Positions 28,601 through 42,100 of a stretch of 64,000 nt of DNA are shown piece by piece. Within the stretch, counting starts at the first letter, position 1. Each line of letters starts with the position of its first letter. Source of the DNA: Cladorhizidae sp. MBARI D1340-BT2. Its lineage: Eukaryota > Porifera > Demospongiae > Poecilosclerida > Cladorhizidae. The stretch spans positions 35,368,697 to 35,432,696 of the forward strand of contig JAQNBH010000003.1 of NCBI GenBank assembly GCA_028752905.1. The letters run 5' to 3'. A program made the position numbers and the translations under genes. The notes under the pieces are model-generated. The model did no database searches and was not told the DNA's origin. It saw only the letters and a program-made list of their open reading frames with translations.

Positions 28601-28632
28601 CACAATGTCCACTCCCACTCTAGATGAGCACA
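25605..28632 (+). repeat. Expanded type A HOR, 54 monomers, 3,028 bp
   Basis: The next 58-bp-pair interval is 3,028 bp, or 54 x 56 plus 4. It resolves as the canonical 34 monomers plus a 16-monomer internal duplication (CCATTCTAG at 26375 and again at 27271, 896 bp apart) plus a 5-monomer duplication (280 bp: 27741-28020 repeated at 28021-28300) minus one monomer (the CAGACACAACC / CACTTCCACAC monomer before the 58-bp pair). 34 + 16 + 5 - 1 = 54. At the first junction a CTATAAC monomer (about 27233) is followed directly by CCATTCTAG, out of order. Non-coding. Confidence 0.9.
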
Positions 28633-30316
28633 CTAGAGTGCACAGAGTCAACCACAAACACAATGTCCACTCCCACACTAGATGAGAACACTAGAGTGCA
28701 CAGAGTCAACCACAAACACAATGTCCACTCCCACTCTAGATGAGCACACTAGAACACAGAGACAACCACAAACACAATGTCCACTCCCACTCTAGATGAA
28801 CACACTAGAACACAGAAACAACCACAAACACAATGTCCACTCCCACTCTAGATGAGCACACTAGAACACAGAGACAACCACACACACAATGTCCACTCCC
28901 ACTCTAGATGAGCACACTAGAACACAGAGACAACCACAAACACAATGTCCACTCCCACTCTAGATGAGCACACTATAACACAGAGACAACCACAAACACA
29001 ATGTCCACTCCCACTCTAGATGAGCACATTACAACACAGAGACAACAACAAACACAATGTCCACTCCCACTCTAGATGAGCACACTAATACACAGAGACA
29101 ATCACAAACACAATGTCCACTCCCACTCTAGATGAGCACACTAGAACACAGAGACAACCACAAACACAATGTCCACTCCCACTCTAGATGGGCACACTAG
29201 AACACAGAGACAACCACAAACACAATGTCCACTCCCACTCTAGATGAGCACACTAGAACACAGAGACAACCACAAACACAATGTCCACTCCCACTCTAGA
29301 TGAGCACAATAGAACACAGAGACAACCACAAACACAATGTCCACTCCCATTCTAGATGAGCACACTAGAACACAGATACAACCACAAACGCAATGTCCAC
29401 TCCCACTCTAGATGAGCACACTAGAACACAGAGACAACCACAAACACAATGTCCACTCCCACTCTAGATGAGCACACTAGAACACTGAGACAACCACAAA
29501 CACAATGTCTACTCCCACTCTAGATGAGCACACTAGAACACAGAGACAACCACAAACACAATGTCCACTCCCACTTTAGATGAGCACACTAGAACACAGA
29601 GACAACCACAAACACAATGTCCACTCCCACTCTAGATGAGCACACTAGAATACAGAGACAACCACACACACAATGTCCACTCCCAATCTAGATGAGCACA
29701 CTAGAACACAGAGACAACCACAAACACAATGTCATCTCCCACTCTAGATGAGTACACTAGACCACAGAGACGACCACAAACACAATGTCCACACCCACTC
29801 TAGATGAGCACACTAGAACACAGAGACAACCACAAACACAATGTCCACTCCCACTCTAGATGAGCACACTAGAACACAGAGACAACCACAATCACAATGT
29901 CCACTCCCACTCTAGATGAACACACTAGAACACAGAGACAACCACAAACACAATGTCCACTCCCACTCTAGATGAGCACACTAGAACACAGAGACAACCA
30001 CAAACACAATGTCCACTCCCACTCTAGATGAGCACACTATAACACAGAGACAAACACAAACACAATGTCCACTCCCACTCTAGATGAGCACACTAGAACA
30101 CAGAGACAACCACAAATACAATGTCCACTCCCACTCTAGATGAGCACACTAGAACACAGAGAAAACCACAAACACAATGTCCACTCCCACTCTAGATGAG
30201 CACACTAGAACACAGAGACAACGACAAACACAATGTCCACACCCACTCTAGATGAGCACACTAGAACACAGACACAACCACAAACACAATGTCCACTTCC
30301 ACACTAGATGAGCACA
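28633..30316 (+). repeat. Contracted type A HOR, 30 monomers, 1,684 bp
   Basis: 58-bp pairs at 28633 and 30317 and CTAATAC at 29085 and 30769 give the same 1,684-bp spacing, or 30 x 56 plus 4. The run CGCAATGCCC, CTCAAGATG, AATTTCC, CTATAG and CGGAG found in the canonical unit is missing near 29,570-29,640. The monomers GACGACC with CCACACCCAC, first seen at 27,860, are kept, so this unit descends from the rearranged neighbour. Non-coding. Confidence 0.85.
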
Positions 30317-31363
30317 CTAGAGTGCACAGAGTCAACCACAAACACAATGTCCACTCCCACACTAGATGAGAACACTAGAGTGCACAGAGTCAACCACAAA
30401 CACAATGTCCACTCCCACTCTAGATGAGCACACTAGAACACAGAGACAACCACAAACACAATGTCCACTCCCACTCTAGATGAACACACTAGAACACAGA
30501 AACAACCACAAACACAATGTCCACTCCCACTCTAGATGAGCACACTAGAACACAGAGACAACCACACACACAATGTCCACTCCCACTCTAGATGAGCACA
30601 CTAGAACACAGAGACAACCACAAACACAATGTCCACTCCCACTCTAGATGAGCACACTATAACACAGAGACAACCACAAACACAATGTCCACTCCCACTC
30701 TAGATGAGCACATTACAACACAGAGACAACAACAAACACAATGTCCACTCCCACTCTAGATGAGCACACTAATACACAGAGACAATCACAAACACAATGT
30801 CCACTCACACTCTAGATGAGCACACTAGAACACAGAGACAACCACAAACACAATGTCCACTCCCACTCTAGATGGGCACACTAGAACACAGAGACAACCA
30901 CAAACACAATGTCCACTCCCACTCTAGATGAGCACACTAGAACACAGAGACAACCACAAACACAATGTCCACTCCCACTCTAGATGAGCACAATAGAACA
31001 CAGAGACAACCACAAACACAATGTCCACTCCCATTCTAGATGAGCACACTAGAACACAGATACAACCACAAACGCAATGTCCACTCCCACTCTAGATGAG
31101 CACACTAGAACACAGAGACAACCACAAACACAATGTCCACTCCCACTCTAGATGAGCACACTAGAACACTGAGACAACCACAAACACAATGTCTACTCCC
31201 ACTCTAGATGAGCACACTAGAACACAGAGACAACCACAAACACAATGTCCACTCCCACTCTAGATGAGCACACTAGAACACAGAGACAACCACAAACACA
31301 ATGTCCACTCCCACTCGAGATGAGCACACTAGAACACAGAGACAACCACAAACACAATGTCCT
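30317..31363 (+). repeat. Type A partial unit leading into type B
   Basis: Starts with a 58-bp pair and continues GATGAACAC with CAGAAACAACC, ACACACAC, CTATAAC, CATTACAAC with CAACAACAAAC, CTAATAC (30769), GATGGGC, CACAATAG, CCATTCTAG, GATACAACC with CGCAATG, CACTGAGAC, GTCTACTCC. A lone CACTCGAGATG near 31315 destroys the TCTAGA hexamer and creates an XhoI-type CTCGAG. The series then changes to CCTCTCCC-type monomers. Non-coding. Confidence 0.8.
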
Positions 31364-32537
31364 CTCCCACTCTAGATGAGCACACTAGAACACAGAGACA
31401 ACCACAAACACAATGTCCTCTCCCTCTCTAGATGAGCACACTAGAACACAGAGACAACCACAAACACAATGTCCTCTCCCACTCTAGATGAGCACACTAG
31501 AACACAGAGACAACCACAAACCCAATGTCCACTCCCACTCTAGATGAGCACACTAGAACACAGAGACAACCACAAACACAATGTCCAGTCCCACTCTAAA
31601 TGAGCACACTAGAACACAGACAACCACAAACACAATGTCCACTCCCACTCTAAATGAGCACACTAGAACACAGACAACCACAAACACAATGTCCACTCCC
31701 ACTCTAGGTGAGCACACTAGAACACAGAGACAACCACAAACACAATGTCCACTCCCACTCTAGATGAGCACACTAGAACACAGAGACAACCGCAAACACA
31801 ATGTCCACTCCCACTCTAGATGAGCACACTAGAACACAGAGACAACCACAAACACAATGTCCACTCCCACTCTAGATGAGCACACTAGAACACAGAGACA
31901 ACCACAAACACAATGTCCACTCCCACTCTAGATGAGTACAATAGAACACAGACACAACCACAAATACAATGTCTACTTCCACTCTAGATGAGCACACTAG
32001 AGTGCACAGAGTCAACCACAAACACAATGTCCACTCCCACTCTAGATGAGCACACTAGAACACAGAGACAACCACAAACACAATGTCCACTCCCACTCTA
32101 GATGAACACACTAAAACACAGAGACAACCACAAACACAATGTCCACTCCCACTCTAGATGAGGACACTAGAACACAGAGACAACCACACACACAATGTCC
32201 ACTCCCACTCTAGATGAGCACACTAGAACACAGAGACGACCACAAACACAATGTACACTCCCACTCTAGATGAGCACACTAGAACACAGAGACAACCACA
32301 AACACAATGTCTACTCCCACTCTAGATGAGCACACTAGAACACAGAGACAACCACAAACAGAATGTCCACTCCCACTCTAGATGAGCACACTAGAACACA
32401 GAGACAACCATAAACACAATGTCTACTCCCACTCTAGATGAGCACACTAGAACACAGAGACAACCACAAACACAATGTCCTCTCCCACTCTAGATGAGCA
32501 CACTAGAACACAGAGACAACCACAAACACAATGTCCA
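31364..32537 (+). repeat. Type B 21-monomer unit, 1,174 bp, copy 1
   Basis: First copy of a tandem duplication with a period of 1,174 bp. 21 x 56 minus two 2-bp deletions (54-bp monomers with CACAGACAACC) plus one 2-bp insertion (GAGTGCACAGAGTC near 32000) gives 1,174. Its variants are CCTCTCCCTCTC, AACCCAATG, TCCAGTCCC (31584), CTCTAAATG twice, CTAGGTGAG, CAACCGCAAAC, GAGTACAATAG, GAGGACAC, GACGACC with ATGTACAC and AACAGAATG. The 60-codon ORF at 31581-31763 arises from the two 54-bp monomers and is not a gene. Confidence 0.92.
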
Positions 32538-33711
32538 CTCCCACTCTAGATGAGCACACTAGAACACAGAGACAACCACAAACACAATGTCCTCTCCCTC
32601 TCTAGATGAGCACACTAGAACACAGAGACAACCACAAACACAATGTCCTCTCCCACTCTAGATGAGCACACTAGAACACAGAGACAACCACAAACCCAAT
32701 GTCCACTCCCACTCTAGATGAGCACACTAGAACACAGAGACAACCACAAACACAATGTCCAGTCCCACTCTAAATGAGCACACTAGAACACAGACAACCA
32801 CAAACACAATGTCCACTCCCACTCTAAATGAGCACACTAGAACACAGACAACCACAAACACAATGTCCACTCCCACTCTAGGTGAGCACACTAGAACACA
32901 GAGACAACCACAAACACAATGTCCACTCCCACTCTAGATGAGCACACTAGAACACAGAGACAACCGCAAACACAATGTCCACTCCCACTCTAGATGAGCA
33001 CACTAGAACACAGAGACAACCACAAACACAATGTCCACTCCCACTCTAGATGAGCACACTAGAACACAGAGACAACCACAAACACAATGTCCACTCCCAC
33101 TCTAGATGAGCACAATAGAACACAGACACAACCACAAATACAATGTCTACTTCCACTCTAGATGAGCACACTAGAGTGCACAGAGTCAACCACAAACACA
33201 ATGTCCACTCCCACTCTAGATGAGCACACTAGAACACAGAGACAACCACAAACACAATGTCCACTCCCACTCTAGATGAACACACTAAAACACAGAGACA
33301 ACCACAAACACAATGTCCACTCCCACTCTAGATGAGGACACTAGAACACAGAGACAACCACACACACAATGTCCACTCCCACTCTAGATGAGCACACTAG
33401 AACACAGAGACGACCACAAACACAATGTACACTCCCACTCTAGATGAGCACACTAGAACACAGAGACAACCACAAACACAATGTCTACTCCCACTCTAGA
33501 TGAGCACACTAGAACACAGAGACAACCACAAACAGAATGTCCACTCCCACTCTAGATGAGCACACTAGAACACAGAGACAACCACAAACACAATGTCTAC
33601 TCCCACTCTAGATGAGCACACTAGAACACAGAGACAACCACAAACACAATGTCCTCTCCCACTCTAGATGAGCACACTAGAACACAGAGACAACCACAAA
33701 CACAATGTCCA
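32538..33711 (+). repeat. Type B 21-monomer unit, 1,174 bp, copy 2
   Basis: Abuts copy 1 and repeats all its markers at +1,174 bp. The crossover is placed roughly within 32538-32596 by mismatches at 31363/32537 and 32597/33771, with one mismatch tolerated at 33722. Private differences are GAGCACAATAG near 33112 (copy 1 GAGTACAATAG) and CAACCACAAAC near 33583 (copy 1 CAACCATAAAC). An identical 60-codon ORF recurs at 32755-32937 purely because the DNA is duplicated. Confidence 0.92.
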
Positions 33712-34437
33712 CTCCCACTCTCGATGAGCACACTAGAACACAGAGACAACCACAAACACAATGTCCTCTCCCACTCTAGATGAGCACACTAGCACACAGA
33801 GACAACCACAAACACAATGTCCACTCCCACTCTAGATGAGCACACTAGAACACAGACAACCACAAACACAATGTCCACTCCCACTCTAGATGAGCACACT
33901 AGAACACAGAGACAACCACAAACACAATGTCCACTCCCACTCTAGATGAGCACACTAGAACATAGAGACAACCACAAACACAATGTCCACTCCCACTCTA
34001 GATGAGCACACTAGAACACAGAGACAACCACAAACACAATGTCCACTCCTACTCTAGATGAGCACACTAGAACACAGACACAACCACAAACACAATGTCC
34101 ACTTCCACTCTAGATGAGCACACTAGAGTGCACAGAGTCAACCACAAACACAATGTCCACTCCCACTCTAGATGAGCACTCTAGAACACAGAGACAACCA
34201 CAAACACAATGTCCACTCCCACTCTAGATGAACACACTAAAACACAGAGACAACCACACACACAATGTCCACTCCCACTCTAGATGAGCACACTAGAACA
34301 CAGAGACAACCACAAACACAATGTCCACTCCCACTCTAGATGAGCACACTAGAACACAGAGACAACCACAAACACAATGTCCACTCCCACTCTAGATGAG
34401 CACACTAGAACACAGAGACAACCACAAACACAATGTC
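33712..34437 (+). repeat. Type B remainder, about 13 monomers
   Basis: Carries B-type variants CTCTCGATGAG (33722), CTAGCACACAG, a 54-bp monomer with CACAGACAACC near 33855, CATAGAGAC, CACTTCCACTC with a 58-bp monomer near 34127, CACTAAAACAC and ACACACAC. This order resembles 1,850-2,300. No other feature seen. Confidence 0.75.
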
Positions 34438-36500
34438 CATACCCACTCTAGCTGAGCACACTAGAACACAGAGACAACCACAAACAAAATGTGCACTCCC
34501 ACTATAGATGAGCACACTTGAACACAGAGACAACCACAAACACAATGTCCACTTTCACTCTAGATGAGCACACTAGAGTGCACAGAGTCAACCACAAACA
34601 CAATGTCCACTCCCACTCTAGATGAGCACACTAGAACACAGAGACAACCACAAACACAATGTCCACTCCCACTCTAGATGAGCACACTATAACACAGACA
34701 CAACCACAAAACAATGTCCACTCCCACTCTAGATGAGCACACTAGAACACAGAGACAACCACAAACACAATGTCCACTCCCACTCTAGATGAGCACACTA
34801 GAACACAGAGACAACCACAAACACAATGTCCACTCCCACTCTAGTTGAACACACTTGAGCACAGAGACAACCACACACACAATGTCCACTCCCAATCTAG
34901 ATGAGTACACTAGAACACAGAGACAACCACAAACACAATGTCCACTCCCACTCTAGATGAGCACACTAGAACACAGAGACAACCACAAACACAATGTCCA
35001 CTCCCACTCTAGATGAGCACACTAGAACACAGAGACAACCACAAACACAATGTCCACTCCCACTCTAGATGAACACAGAGACAACCACAAACACAATGTC
35101 CACTCCCACTCTAGATGAGCACACTAGAACACAGAGACAACCACACACACAATGTCCACTCCCACTCTAGATGAGCACACTAGAAGACAGAGACAACCAC
35201 AAACACAATGTCCACTCCCACTCTAGATGAGCACACTAGAACAGAGAGACAACCACAAACACAATGTCGACTCCCACTCTAGATGAGCACACTAGAACAC
35301 AGAGACAACCACAAACACAATGTCCACTCCCACTCTAGATGAGCACACTAGAACACAGAGACAACCACAAACACAATGTCCACTCCCACTATAGATGAGC
35401 ATACTAGAACACAGAGACAACCACAAACACAATATCCACTCCCACTCTAGATGAGCACTCTAGAACACAGAGACAACCACAAACACAATGTCCACTCCCA
35501 CTCTAGATGAGCACACTAGAACACAGAGACAACCACAAACACAATGTCCACTCCCACTATAGATGAGCACACTAGAACACAGAGACAACCACAAACACAA
35601 TGTCCAATCCCACTCTAGATGAGCACACTAGAACACAGAGACAACCACAAACACAATGTCCACTTCCACTCTAGATGAGCACACTGGAGTGCACAGTCAA
35701 CCACAAACACAATGTCCACTCCCACTCTAGATGAGCACACTAGAACACAGAGACAACCACAAACACAATATCCACTCCCACTCTAGATGAGCACATTAGA
35801 ACACAGAGACAACCACAAACACAATCTCCACTCCCACTCTAGATGAGTACACTAGAACACAGAGACAACCACAAACACAATGTCCACTCCCACTCTAGAT
35901 GAGCACAATAGAACACAGAGACAACCACAAACACAATGTCCACTCCCACTCTAGATGAGCACACTAGAACACAGAGACAACCACAAACACAATGTCCACT
36001 CCCACTCTAGATGAGCACATCAGAACACAGAGACAACCACAAACACATTGTCCACTCCCACTCTAGATGAGCACACTAGAACACAGAGACAACCACAAAC
36101 ACAATGTCCACTCCCACTCTAGATGAGCACACTAGAATACAGAGACAACCACAAACACAATGTCCATTCCCACTCTAGATGAGCACACTAGAACACAGAG
36201 ACAACCACAAACACAATGTCCACTCCCACTCTAGATGAGCACTCTAGAACACAGAGACAACCACAAACACAATGTCCACTCCCACTCTAGATAAGCACAT
36301 TAGAACACAGAGACAACCACAAACACAATGTCCACTCCCACTCTAGATGAGCACACTAGAACACAGAGACAACCACAAACACAATGTCCACTCCCACTCT
36401 AGATGAGCACACTAGAACACAGAGACAACCACAAACACAATGTCCACTCCCACTCTAGATGAGCACACTAGAACACAGAGACAACCACAAACACAATGTC
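34438..36500 (+). repeat. Type C HOR, 37 monomers, 2,063 bp, copy 1
   Basis: Starts at the variant CATACCCACT (34438, again at 36501). 37 x 56 plus 2 (a 58-bp monomer near 34576) minus 10 (a 46-bp monomer at 35071 reading GATGAACACAGAG) minus 1 (CACAAAACAATG near 34709) gives 2,063. Other marks are ATGTGCACTC, CACTATAG with CACTTGAAC, CACTTGAGCAC, CACTAGAAGACAG, ATGTCGACTC (a SalI-type GTCGAC), CACTCTAG and CACTGGAGTGCACAGTC. Non-coding. Confidence 0.88.
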
Positions 36501-38455
36501 CATACCCACTCTAGATGAGCACACTAGAACACAGAGACAACCACAAACACAATGTGCACTCCCACTATAGATGAGCACACTTGAACACAGAGACAACCAC
36601 AAACACAATGTCCACTTTCACTCTAGATGAGCACACTAGAGTGCACAGAGTCAACCACAAACACAATGTCCACTCCCACTCTAGATGAGCACACTAGAAC
36701 ACAGAGACAACCACAAACACAATGTCCACTCCCACTCTAGATGAGCACACTATAACACAGACACAACCACAAATACAATGTCCACTCCCACTCTAGATGA
36801 GCACACTAGAACACAGAGACAACCACAAACACAATGTCCACTCCCACTCTAGATGAGCACACTAGAACACAGAGACAACCACAAACACAATGTCCACTCC
36901 CACTCTAGATGAACACACTTGAGCACAGAGACAACCACACACACAATGTCCACTCCCACTCTAGATGAGCACACTAGAACACAGAGACAACCACAAACAC
37001 AATGTCCACTCCCACTCTAGATGAGCACACTAGAACACAGAGACAACCATAAACACAATGTCCACTCCCACTCTAGATGAGCACACTAGAACACAGAGAC
37101 AACCACAAACACAATGTCCACTCCCACTCTAGATGAACACAGAGACAACCACAAACACAATGTCCACTCCCACTCTAGATGAGCACACTAGAACACAGAG
37201 ACAACCACACACACAATGTCCACTCCCACTCTAGATGAGCACACTAGAAGACAGAGACAACCACAAACACAATGTCCACTCCCACTCTAGATGAGCACAC
37301 TAGAACACAGAGACAACCACAAACACAATGTCGACTCCCACTCTAGATGAGCACACTAGAACACAGAGACAACCACAAACACAATGTCCACTCCCACTCT
37401 AGATGAGCACACTAGAACACAGAGACAACCACAAACACAATGTCCACTCCCACTATAGATGACCATACTAGAACACAGAGACAACCACAAACACAATGTC
37501 CACTCCCACTCTAGATGAGCACTCTAGAACACAGAGACAACCACAAACACAATGTCCACTCCCACTCTAGATGAGCACACTAGAACACAGAGACAACCAC
37601 AAACACAATGTCCACTACCACTATAGATGAGCACACTAGAACACAGAGACAACCACAAACACAATGTCCACTCCCACTCTAGATGAGCACACTAGAACAC
37701 AGAGACAACCACAAACACAATGTCCACTTCCACTCTAGATGAGCACACTGGAGTGTACAGTCAACCACAAACACAATGTCCACTCCCACTCTAGATGAGC
37801 ACACTAGAACACAGAGACAAACACAAACACAATGTCCACTCCCACTCTAGATGAGCACATTAGAACACAGAGACAACCACAAACACAATCTCCACTCCCA
37901 CTCTAGATGAGTACACTAGAACACAGAGACAACCACAAACACAATGTCCACTCTCACTCTAGATGAGCACAATAGAACACAGAGACAACCACAAACACAA
38001 TGTCCACTCCCACTCTAGATGAGCACACTAGAACACAGAGACAACCACAAACACAATGTCCACTCCCACTCTAGATGAGCACACTAGAACACAGAGACAA
38101 CCACAAACACATTGTCCACTCCCACTCTAGATGAGCACACTAGAACACAGAAACAACCACAAACACAATGTCCACTCCCACTCTAGATGAGCACACTAGA
38201 ATACAGAGACAACCACAAACACAATGTCCACTCCCACTCTAGATGAGCACACTAGAACACAGAGACAACCACAAACACAATGTCCACTCCCACTCTAGAT
38301 GAGCACTCTAGAACACAGAGACAACCACAAACACAATGTCCACTCCCACTCTAGATAAGCACATTAGAACACAGAGACAACCACAAACACAATGTCCACT
38401 CCCACTCTAGATGAGCACACTAGAACACAGAGACAACCACAAACACAATGTCCAC
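36501..38455 (+). repeat. Type C HOR, 37 monomers, copy 2
   Basis: Repeats copy 1 at shifts of 2,063-2,064 bp: the 46-bp monomer at 35071 and 37135, TCGACTC at 35267 and 37331, CTATAG at 35557 and 37621, CACTGGAG at 35684 and 37748. Identity is visibly lower than in the recent duplications: copy 1 has CTAGCTGAGC, ACAAAATGTGC, a 1-bp deletion and CCCAATCTAGATGAGTAC where copy 2 is closer to consensus, and copy 2 has GATGACCATAC and CCACTACCAC. The match fades near 38455, where CACTTCCACTC begins a different series. Confidence 0.88.
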
Positions 38456-39101
38456 TTCCACTCTAGATGAGCACATTAGAATGCACAATCAACCACAAAC
38501 ACAATATCCACTCCCACTCTAGATGAGCACACTAGAACACAGAGACAACCACAAACACAATGTCCACTCCCACTCTAAATGAACACACTGGAACACAGAG
38601 ACAACCACAAACACAATGTCCACTCCCACTCTAGATGAGTACACTAGAATACAGAGACAACCACAAACACAATGTCCACTCCCACTCTAGGTGAGCACAC
38701 TAGAATACAGAGACAACCACAAACACAATGTCCACTCCCACTCTAGATGAGCACACGAGAACACAGAGACAACCACAAACACAATGTCCACTCCCACTCT
38801 AGATGAGCACACTAGAGTGCACAGTCAACCACAAACACAATGTCCATTCCCACTCTAGATGAGCACACAAGAACACAGAGACAACCACAAACACAATGTC
38901 CACTCCCACTCTAGATGAACACACTAGAACACAGAGACAACCACAAACACAATGTCCACTCCCACTCTAGATGAGTACACTAGAACACAGAGACAACCAC
39001 AAACACAATGTCCACTCCCACTCTAGATGAGCAGACTAGAACACAGAGACAACCACAAACACAATGTCCACTCCCACTCTAGATGAGCACACTAGAATAC
39101 A
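38456..39101 (+). repeat. Type C/E transitional monomers
   Basis: About 11 to 12 monomers with GAATGCACAATC (near 38478), CTCTAAATGAACACACTGG, GAGTACACTAGAATAC, CTAGGTGAGC, CACACGAGAAC, GAGTGCACAGTC and CACACAAGAAC. The order CACAATC, ACACACTGG, GAGTACAC with AATACAG, GAGTGCACAGTC is the same as in the type E units at 52.5-59.9 kb, so this is a small island of that series. Non-coding. Confidence 0.7.
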
Positions 39102-42100
39102 GAGACAACCACAAACACAATGTCCACTCCCACTCTAGATGAGCACACTAGAACACAGAGACAACCACAAACACAATGTCCACTCCCACTCTAGATGAGC
39201 ACACTAGAATACAGAGACAACCACAAACACAATGTCCACTCCCACTCTAGATGAGCACACTAGAACACAGAGACAACCACAAACACAATGTCCACTCCAA
39301 CTCTAGATGAGCACACTAGAACACAGAGACAACCACAAACACAATGTCCACTCCCACTCTAGATGAGCACACTAGAACACAGAGACAACCACAAACACAA
39401 TGTCCACTCCCACTCTAGATGAGCACACTAGAACACAGAGACAACCACAAACACAATGTCCACTCCCACTCTAGATGAGCACACTAGAACACAGAGACAA
39501 CCACAAACACAATGCCCACTCCCACTCTAGATGAGCACACTAGAACACAGAGACAACCACAAACACAATGTCCACTCCCACTCTAGATGAGCACTCTAGA
39601 ACACAGAGACAACCACAAACACAATGTCCACTCCCACTCTAGATGAGCACACTAGAACACAGAGACAACCACAAACACAATGTCCACTCCCACTCCAGAT
39701 GAGCACACTAGAACACAGAGACAACCACAAACACAATGTCAACTCCCACTGTAGATGAGCACACTAGAACACAGAGACAACCACAAACGCAATGTCCTCT
39801 CCCACTCTAGATGAGCACACTAGAACACAGAGACAACCACAAATGCAATTTCCTCTCCCACTCTAGATGAGCACACTAGAACACAGAGACAACCACAAAC
39901 GCAATGTTCACTCCCACTCTAGATGAGCACACTAGAACACAGAGACAACCACAAACACAATGTCCACTCCCACTGTAGATGAACACACTAGAACACAGAG
40001 ACAACCACAAACACAATGTCCACTCCCACTCTAGATGAGCACACTAGAACACAGAGACAACCACAAACACAATGTCCTCTCCCACTCTAGATGAGCACAT
40101 TAGAATACAGAGACAACCACAAACACAATGTCCACTCCCACTCTAGATGAGCACACTAGAACACAGAGACAACCACACACACAACGTCCACTCCTACCCT
40201 AGATGGGCACATTAGAACACAGAGACAAACACAAACTCAATGTCCACTCCCACTCTAGAACACAGAGAGAGCCACAAACACAATGCCCACTCCCACTCTA
40301 GATGAGCACAATAGACCACAGAGACAACTACAAACACTATGTCCACTCCCACCCTAGATGAGCACACTAGAACACAGAGACAACCACACACACAATGTCC
40401 ACTCCCACGCTAGATGGGCACACTAGAACACTGATACAACCACCAACACAATGTCCACTCCCACTCTAGATGAGCACACTAGAACACGGAGACAACCACA
40501 AACACAATGTTCACTCCCACTCTAGATGAGCACACTAGAACACAGACAACCACAGACAAAATGTCCACTCCCACTCTAGATGAGCACACTAGAAAACAGA
40601 GACAATCACAAACACAATGTCCACTCCCACTCTGGATGAGCACACTAGAACACAGAGACAACAACAAAAACAATGTCCACTCCCACTCTAGATGAGCACA
40701 CTAGAACACAGAGACAACCACAGACACAATGTCCACTCCCACTCTAGATGAGCACACTAGAACACAGAGACGACCACAAACACAATGTCCACTCCCACTC
40801 TAGATGAGCATACTAGAATACAGAGATGACCATAAACACAATGTCCACTCCCACTCTAGATGAGCACACTAGAATACAGAGACAACCACAAACACAATGT
40901 CCACTCACACTCTAGATGAGCACACTAGAACAAAGAGACAACCACAAACACAATGTCCACTCCAATTCTAGATGAGAACACTAGAACACAGAGACAACCA
41001 CAAACAAAATGTCCACTCCCACTCTAGATGAGCACACTAGAACACAGAGACAACCACAAACACAATGTCCACTCCCACTCTAGATGAGCACACTAGAACA
41101 CAGAGACAACCACACACACAATATCCACTCCCACTCTAGATGAGCACACTAGAACACAGAGACAACCACAAACACAATGTCCACTCCCACTCTAGATGAG
41201 CACACTAGAACACAGAGACAACCACAAACACAATGTCCACACCCACTATAGATGAGCACACTAGAACACAGAGACAACCACAAACACAATGTCAACTCCC
41301 ACTCTAGATGAACACACTAGAACACAGAGACAACCACAAACACAATGTCCACTCCCACTCTAGATGAGCACACTAGAACACAGAGACAACCACAAACACA
41401 ATGTCCACTCCAACTCTAGATGAGCACACTAGAACACAGAGACAACCACAAACACAATGTCCACTCCCACTCTAGATGAGCACACTAGAACACAGAGACA
41501 ACCACAAACACAATGTCCACTCCCACTCTAGATGAGTATTCTAGAACACAGAGACAACCACAAACACAATGCCCACTCCCACTCTAGATGAGCACACTAT
41601 AACACAGAGACAACCACAAACAAAATGTCCACTCCCACTCTAGATGTGCACTCTAGAACACGGAGACAACCACAAACACAATGTCCACTCCCACTCTAGA
41701 TGAGCACACTAGAACACAGAGACAACCACAAACACAATGTCCACTCCCACTCCAGATGAGCACACTAGAACACAGAGACAACCACAAACACAATGTCCAC
41801 TCCCACTGTAGATGAGCACACTAGAACACAGAGACAACCACAAACGCAATGTCCTCTCCCACTCTAGATGAGCACACTAGAACACAGAGACAACCACAAA
41901 TGCAATTTCCTCTCCCACTCTAGATGAGCACACTAGAACACAGAGACAACCACAAACGCAATGTTCACTCCCACTCTAGATGAGCACACTAGAACACAGA
42001 GACAACCACAAACACAATGTCCACTCCCACTCTAGATGAGCACACTAGAACACAGAGACAACCACAAACACTATGTCCATTCCCAATCTAGATGAGCACA

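Noticed and set aside
31581..32937. Two identical 60-codon ORFs (31581-31763 and 32755-32937)
   Set aside because: They exist because two 54-bp monomers restore the frame, and are identical because the DNA is a 1,174-bp tandem duplication. Not evidence of coding conservation.
40201..40300. Possible foreign insertion where monomer phase breaks
   Set aside because: The phase break is a 13-bp deletion within one monomer; flanking sequence is ordinary satellite.
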